The notes beneath the pieces were generated by a model. The model was not told where the DNA came from. It was given only the letters and a program-made list of their open reading frames with translations, and made no database searches. Positions 58,924-64,000 of a stretch of DNA of 64,000 nucleotides are shown in pieces. The DNA is from Henckelia pumila (Eukaryota > Streptophyta > Magnoliopsida > Lamiales > Gesneriaceae), in NCBI RefSeq assembly GCF_033568475.1, contig NC_133120.1, positions 83,408,151 to 83,472,150 on the forward strand, in the 5' to 3' direction. A program made the translations under genes and the position numbers. Numbering within the stretch: position 1 is the stretch's first letter; every line of letters begins with the position of its first letter.

Positions 58924-60394
58924 ATCGGAACTCGGCGAACGACTCTGATGGATATTATCTTGAAATTTAGAATGATGTAAATTCTCTATCAAAGTACTGT
59001 TTTGTTCGTGAATTGAGAGGTTAGGAAACTGGATTCTTCACTGTATTTTAACACGTTGGTACTGATCGAATATTTAAAACTTCTTCGTTTGTAATGATAT
59101 TCTGTGCTCGAGCAAAGCTTGATATTGAATAGCTAGATGTACAACCCAAGACATATATAATGTTTTAAAAGAAAATGAAAAGATCATGTCTCCAAAATAT
59201 GTTTGAATCCAACAGGAGTTTGATCAACTAACATCAACAGCCACTCATGAGATATTTAGGATTAATTAGCTAGACTCATTGGTGCCCCTTCCTCTCGGGC
59301 ACCAAGACAAAACATACATTGGTGAGTCAAAGTTTCCGAGTGCTATCAGCATTCAGCAACGTTTATTTATGATTATATAATATTTTACTAAAGCCATATT
59401 GGTTATTGAGAATGATGCTATACACACAGCTTTTGTCCAAGAGTAAAACATGTAAAAGGCCCAAAATTTTGGGTTTGATAGCCCAACATTTTGGGTCTTC
59501 TAGCTACCCCAAAACACACAATAAAGACGGCTAACTATTGTCTACACCTGAATTCTCTTTTGGTTCATCGGAGACCAAATATTTAAATTTGTAACGAGCT
59601 CTTGAGTTTTGAGATTCAACGGCAACAAACTCTTCGTTAATTCAGAAAAATAAAAATAAAAATAAAATTTGTTGCCTACATGGCTATGGACAAACAGAGA
59701 TGAGGCCACTTCAAGAAACTTCATTTTTAAAGATGTTCAAAACACATGTCAACATACATTCGGAGGCAAGGAAAAAGGACTCCTAAAAGTCATATAGAAA
59801 AATATAACTTGACACGAAAACAACCTCGTCGCAAGAACCGGGACTTCATTAATGGTGGCAGCAATATGTGAATGTGAGTAAGAAGGTGATCGCACAAAAA
59901 AAGAAAATAAAAGTTTTACAATAACAATGTTCAAAGTTAGTATTTGAGAATGCTTTTACAAAAAAGCTTGAGTTTTTCCTTCACAAAATCTACAATCACA
60001 AAAACTGCCTAAATACAATTAAACCCTTCAAGTAATACTCCAACATAATGACTAACAATAGTTTTACCAAGACATGTTGTTGTCAAAATGCCAACAAGTA
60101 TATTACATTCATTCATGTAGACTCAGCTTCTAAGCACTCAAAAATTTGTCAATGCCTACAACATTCTGAAGCATGATTATGATCAAACGACAATCAATTT
60201 GCATCGATTATAGTTCACTTTTTCCTTCAATCATAGCATATTTTCGGAAATCATTTCATAAAATCTTTAACATTACTACTGATCATTGCCTTCATATATT
60301 GAGATAACCAACATGAAACCGAGAAAAAAAAAAACACAAGCCCTACCACAACCACCACCAAAACCAGAATAAATAAACATACAACCTATGTTCC
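58924..60394. other. Convergent 3' spacer, NaKR-like and TPR genes
   Basis: Both neighbouring genes end here. AT-rich, presumed 3' untranslated regions at both sides. No gene or repeat was recognised. Confidence 0.5.
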
Positions 60395-61480
60395 TCAATT
60401 CTTAGCCATAGCTCTTTCATTCTCCAACTTCTGAGCAAAAACTTTGGTGGCAATCATATTATCATCGAAGTAACTTGCGTATGGGTGCCCTTTCGGAACC
60501 AATCTCCGATACTTCTCAAAGCTCTTCTCTGCCTCAATGTTCTTCCTCAAAAGAGTATAGATTATGCCCTGACACAAATAAGGCCTAAAATCCCTAGGCT
60601 CCTCCTTCACCAATTCTTGATAAGTTTTCAATGCGGTTTCATATCGCCCCTCAAGAACCCGAATTTGCGCAAGCAAAAGCTTAAAGTCTCTCATTTCACT
60701 CTTTTTATTCTCCTTTTTACATAGCTTCATTGCATCCTCTACTTTCTTTTCAATGGTCTCCAACTCTTCACTCGACTCGCCCTGCGAGGCCACAGTCACC
60801 AGACCATGATAAGCTTCCACGCTGAAAGGATCCTTCTTCAGAAGCTCGGTGAACCCATATTTCGCCGATTCTGTGTCCCCACTATATGCATACAAATGGG
60901 CTTTCATCATTGGCCATTCTTTCTCGTCAGGCTCAAGATCGATCAACTTATCAATAATTTCAATACCTTCGGGGATCTTTTTGCTCTTTATCTTGATTTC
61001 CATCAATTCTTTGAGACCATCAATATCATACGGGTTGGAGAGCAAGTGTTCTTCAATCGATCTCTCTCTTTCTTCATCAGCAACTGCATCTTTCGTGGAG
61101 GATTCGACAGAGGAAGGAGGAGAAATCGGAGCGGAAATGGCAGGTTTCAGCACCAGATGGAAGTGAGCAAAGAAGAGGGTTGCGGCAGTAACTGTAGTGA
61201 TGATAGTGGCTTTGAGTGGGGCAAAAATTGAATTCAACGGAATCCCGGGGCTGATTTGGGATTTCGAGAAGTGCTCAGGGTTATCGGGATTTCTGCATTT
61301 CGAGTGTTGGAAAGCGGCTTTGATAGGGGCGTGAAACAAGCGAGGAAGAGGGGGAGAAGGGTTTCTGAAGGAGAGGGAGGAGAAAGGCGTGGTGAGAGAT
61401 GAAGGGCGTAGATTGACGGGGGTGATTTGCGGCTGCTGACGGCGGGTTGCTTTAGCGGCGGTGAGACTCAGAGTGGCCAT
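60395..61480 (-). CDS. Chloroplast TPR protein, SLOW GREEN 1-like family
   Basis: Intronless, 361 residues. The first 60 or so residues are rich in Ser, Thr, Arg and Pro with few acids, as in a chloroplast transit peptide. A hydrophobic stretch at about 90-110 (KATIITTVTAATLFFAHFHLVL, here only outlined) suggests a membrane anchor. From about 145 on, tetratricopeptide helices follow: NPYDIDGLKELMEIKIKS, DLEPDEKEWPMMKAHLY, KDPFSVEAYHGLV, RVLEGRYETALKTYQ and EEPRDFRPYLCQGIIYTLL. It resembles At2g37400/At3g53560, relatives of SLOW GREEN 1, which is needed for chloroplast development. Its start lies about 200 bp from the end of the PPR gene on the same strand. Confidence 0.85.
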   Translation of the reverse strand: MATLSLTAAKATRRQQPQITPVNLRPSSLTTPFSSLSFRNPSPPLPRLFHAPIKAAFQHSKCRNPDNPEHFSKSQISPGIPLNSIFAPLKATIITTVTAATLFFAHFHLVLKPAISAPISPPSSVESSTKDAVADEERERSIEEHLLSNPYDIDGLKELMEIKIKSKKIPEGIEIIDKLIDLEPDEKEWPMMKAHLYAYSGDTESAKYGFTELLKKDPFSVEAYHGLVTVASQGESSEELETIEKKVEDAMKLCKKENKKSEMRDFKLLLAQIRVLEGRYETALKTYQELVKEEPRDFRPYLCQGIIYTLLRKNIEAEKSFEKYRRLVPKGHPYASYFDDNMIATKVFAQKLENERAMAKN

Positions 61481-61681
61481 TGTTAGGGTACAGAGCTCTA
61501 AACCCTCTCGATGACGGAGGAGGGTGATTGTCTCTGATTATCTCCAATTTCGACTGAAGTCGCATTTGTGTTAAGGGAAAAAGCGCTATTCAATTTTCCA
61601 AAAAAAAAACGCTATTTACTAGTTTCTGCCGGGCTTTAAGAATTTGGGCCCGATTATACTAATTTTGGTCAGACTGATGCT

Positions 61682-63205
61682 TTAGGCTTCTACTGAACTT
61701 TCATGCCAGTCCATTGCATGCTCAAGAAAAGACCCCAAACACATGTAAATCTCATCCACACAGTGATGTCTCTTGTCCCCTGTAACGAAAACATGAATCT
61801 TGCTTCTAATATCCACCCAACTGCTTCCAGGAATCCTATTCAATCCCTTCTCCCTCATCTCATGCCTGATCTTCACTACACTAGGCCATCTTCCAGCCGC
61901 CGAATGCGCATTAGATAGCATTACATACGAAGACACGTCTCCAGGCTCCAACTCCAATATCTTTCTGGCTGCAACTTCCCCCAATTCTAAATTTGAATGA
62001 ATCTGGCAGCCTCCTAGCAATGCCTTCCAAAATCCTATTCCAGGATCAAAAGGCAAATCATGGAGAAATATTTCAGCTTCCTCGAACCTCCCTGAACGGG
62101 ACAGCAAGTCAATCATACATGCGTAATGCTCTGCTTTTATCAAACTTGTGTCATCTTTCGCCTCCTTGAAGTACTCGTAACCTTTGTCGACAAGTCCAAC
62201 ATGATCACAAGCCAATAGTAAACAAAGAAGTGTAACACTATTTGGCTGAAAGCCCATTAGCTTCATCTTCTTGAATATTTCTATTGCATCGTTTCCTTGT
62301 CCGTTTTGCGCATAGCCACAAATCATAGCATTCCAAGAAACTACATTTTTTTCGGGAATTCTATTGAAGACCAACAAACTGTCGTCCATGCTTCCACATT
62401 TTGCATAGAAACTTATTAGAGAATTTGCAAGAAACAAGCTAAATTTACCCAAGAACTTCATTGCACAAGCATGAATACTTCTCCCCACGCCTAAGGACCC
62501 CATATTGGCTGCTGCAATCACTGCACAAGGATATGTAAACTGAGTCGGCAACTCGCCTGCTCTTAACATCTCAACAAAAAAATTCACAGCCTCCTCGTTT
62601 TTGCCTGTTTGGCTGCATCCACTGATCATTGTATTCCAAGAAACACCATTTCTTTCTGGCATGGACTGAAAAATCTCCACAGCTTCATCGAATCTACCTT
62701 GTTTGATATACCCACGAATCAATGTCGTGTATGAAACGACATTAGGCCTATGGGTATAAACAAAAGCTCGTTGGGCATCCTCAATGCAGCCGAACTTCAC
62801 ATAAAGATCCACAATCGCGCTGCCCACGTAAACATTAGAATCAAGGCCAGCTTTTATGGAGAAACCTTGAATCTGCTTGCCCAAACGGAGGTCTTTTAGA
62901 AGAACAGAAGAGTGAATTAGCGCGCCAAAAGTGTGCTCGTCGGGTCTGATATTCACATGGAGGATTTTTGAGAACCAAAGAAAGGCATCTTTATGGAGGT
63001 TTTGCTTTACCAAGTGGCGGATCACTGCTGTTTCAGAGACCACATCACGTTTACGCGTTTCATCGAGCAGGCGGCGAGCGTCTGAATTTAGATCAACATA
63101 CTCATATCGTTGATTTATATATTCGCCAGCTCGAGGGAAGAATCCCCTTCGACATTGGCTGTTGGTGATGGGATGATAATGGCGGCTGCATGCGGGGAGT
63201 TTCAT
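61682..63205 (-). CDS. PLS-class pentatricopeptide repeat protein, E/E+ subgroup
   Basis: Intronless, 507 residues from the ATG at 63205 (MKLPACSRHYHP). A longer frame reaches 63388, but its extra part is translated from an ATAAA-rich tract and a small inserted segment, so it is unlikely to be coding. PPR motifs of P, L and S type run from about residue 50 to 400 (NVVSYTTLIRGYIKQGR, NGVSWNTMISGCSQTGK, NVVSWNAMICGYAQNGQ). The E and E+ region (LLGGCQIHSNLELGEVAA, SSYVMLSNAHSAAGRW, PGSSWVDI) ends the protein, with no DYW domain. Such proteins recognise organelle RNA editing sites and recruit a separate deaminase. The basic N-terminus suggests mitochondrial import. It may correspond to At5g42450, from memory. 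Confidence 0.9.
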   Translation of the reverse strand: MKLPACSRHYHPITNSQCRRGFFPRAGEYINQRYEYVDLNSDARRLLDETRKRDVVSETAVIRHLVKQNLHKDAFLWFSKILHVNIRPDEHTFGALIHSSVLLKDLRLGKQIQGFSIKAGLDSNVYVGSAIVDLYVKFGCIEDAQRAFVYTHRPNVVSYTTLIRGYIKQGRFDEAVEIFQSMPERNGVSWNTMISGCSQTGKNEEAVNFFVEMLRAGELPTQFTYPCAVIAAANMGSLGVGRSIHACAMKFLGKFSLFLANSLISFYAKCGSMDDSLLVFNRIPEKNVVSWNAMICGYAQNGQGNDAIEIFKKMKLMGFQPNSVTLLCLLLACDHVGLVDKGYEYFKEAKDDTSLIKAEHYACMIDLLSRSGRFEEAEIFLHDLPFDPGIGFWKALLGGCQIHSNLELGEVAARKILELEPGDVSSYVMLSNAHSAAGRWPSVVKIRHEMREKGLNRIPGSSWVDIRSKIHVFVTGDKRHHCVDEIYMCLGSFLEHAMDWHESSVEA

Positions 63206-63376
63206 AGGTAGACAAAAAAAATCATCGTGTTGAGTGTTGACATTTTGCTTTGAATTTGAAATGTTCTTGTTACCTTTTGAGTCTCGTCCTAGTTTCAAGT
63301 TAAATTTTTTGGAAAGAAAAATAAATAAATAAATAAATAAATGAACTTTTTTGGACGCAACAATTAGGTTCATTTT

Positions 63377-63489
63377 CTTCCAACTCATCTTTCGTCCGGG
63401 AGTGGAAATTTTCCTGTTAAATCTTGTAAGTTGTATCTAGTGACATTATCTCACAGTAATAATAGTATAAGATTTTCTTAATAAAAAAA
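63377..63489 (+). mobile_element. Small A-tailed retroposed segment (113 bp)
   Basis: A segment ending in about nine A residues is flanked by an 18-bp perfect direct repeat, aacaattaggttcatttt (63359-63376, 63490-63507). This layout is that of a LINE-mediated insertion: a SINE remnant or the 3' end of a reverse-transcribed RNA. No A or B box was seen. It lies about 170 bp upstream of the PPR start. Confidence 0.6.
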
Positions 63490-63506
63490 AACAATTAGGT
63501 TCATTT

Positions 63507-63728
63507 TGTTGAAAATAATTGTCTTGAAAATGTTGAAAATATGTATGAGATGATGTATGTGATTATGTATTTTTGGACTAATTTCCAATCATATTCTATA
63601 AATATGTGTCTCCATTTGTGAAGGAGAACACAATTGAGTGGAGAAAATTTTAAAAAAGTGTGTAGTTTGAGATATTTTGAGAGTTTGAGAATTTTACTTT
63701 TTAACGTAAATTTTTACTTTTTACAACA
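63507..63728 (+). repeat. Possible 5' LTR of another Copia element at the window edge
   Basis: Starts TGTTGAAAATA, has a TATA-like ctataaatatgtg near 63597 and ends TTTTACAACA. It is followed by CGTTATCAACACGAA, a junction often seen after LTRs of plant Copia elements. About 270 bp of possible leader follow to the edge. The second LTR and coding part are outside the window, so this stays tentative. Confidence 0.4.
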
Positions 63729-64000
63729 CGTTATCAACACGAAGTTATAAGGTTTTTCATATTTTTCCAAACTCTAAAATACAAGGAAAATGTAAAAATA
63801 TTCAAAAGTAAGAATATTTATTTTATTTCTTTATTTATTGTGTATATATTTAATATATATCATGTTATTATATAAAAAGGTTTATTCATAAAGTTTTTAG
63901 TGACATGATGCATTGTAATTCATGGAAGATAATACTCGCTTATCAGAGGAACTATCGCCATGATTCATGTATTTTATTTTATTATATATTGGCTTATATA

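Noticed and set aside
63206-63388. N-terminal extension of the PPR frame starting MSWKKMN
   Set aside because: The extra residues come from an ATAAA-rich tract and from the A-tailed insert; MKLPAC at 63205 is a normal PPR start with an organelle-type N-terminus.

Overview
The window is nuclear DNA of a flowering plant, almost certainly a eudicot. The evidence is spliced plant-specific gene families (EXO70H, pectate lyase-like, membrane-bound UDP-xylose synthase, NaKR-type metal-binding protein, PLS-class PPR protein), a nuclear tRNA-Arg, plant LTR elements primed by initiator tRNA-Met, CACTA and hAT transposons, and AT-rich spacers. An asterid fits the look of the retroelements, but the sequence does not prove it.

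Left third (1-22,088): a nest of retroelements, all on the minus strand. A SIRE/Maximus-like Copia element (LTR at about 21.2-22.1 kb, gag-pol 16.2-21.2 kb, then an envelope-like reading frame) was hit twice inside the envelope-like part. One hit is a complete Angela-like Copia element (4,801-14,538; TSD tatca), whose left LTR carries a 438-bp hAT insertion. The other is a Tekay/Del-like Ty3/gypsy element, of which only the 2.6-kb 5' LTR, gag and start of protease lie in the window. The SIRE element carries about ten dispersed copies of an imperfect palindrome of about 40 bp built from GTGTTG/CAACAC half-sites. This is the least explained signal in the window.

Middle (22.7-41.3 kb): an ankyrin-repeat/PGG-domain membrane protein (-), a pectate lyase-like protein (+) and an intronless EXO70H exocyst subunit (-). 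From memory, Arabidopsis has the same three families side by side (At3g09520-At3g09550). Here a Copia element with two identical 237-bp LTRs sits between the first two genes. Its 5' LTR is itself split by a 4.3-kb non-autonomous CACTA transposon carrying a broken piece of an amidase gene.

41.3-51.7 kb: AT-rich spacer with four small hAT-type elements (each with a perfect 8-bp duplication), a possible PIF/Harbinger-like element, a tRNA-derived SINE with a 20-bp duplication, and an intact tRNA-Arg(TCG) gene.

Right third (51.8-64.0 kb): UDP-glucuronate decarboxylase (+, seven exons, first intron apparently a U12-type AT-AC intron), a NaKR-like heavy-metal-associated protein (+, three exons), a chloroplast TPR protein (-) and a PPR protein (-). 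NaKR next to this TPR gene also matches Arabidopsis (At2g37390/At2g37400, from memory). The window ends in what may be the LTR of another Copia element. The host genes are unrelated housekeeping and cell-wall functions; two are cell-wall related (pectate lyase-like, UDP-xylose supply) and EXO70H acts in secretion, but nothing shows that they act as a unit.
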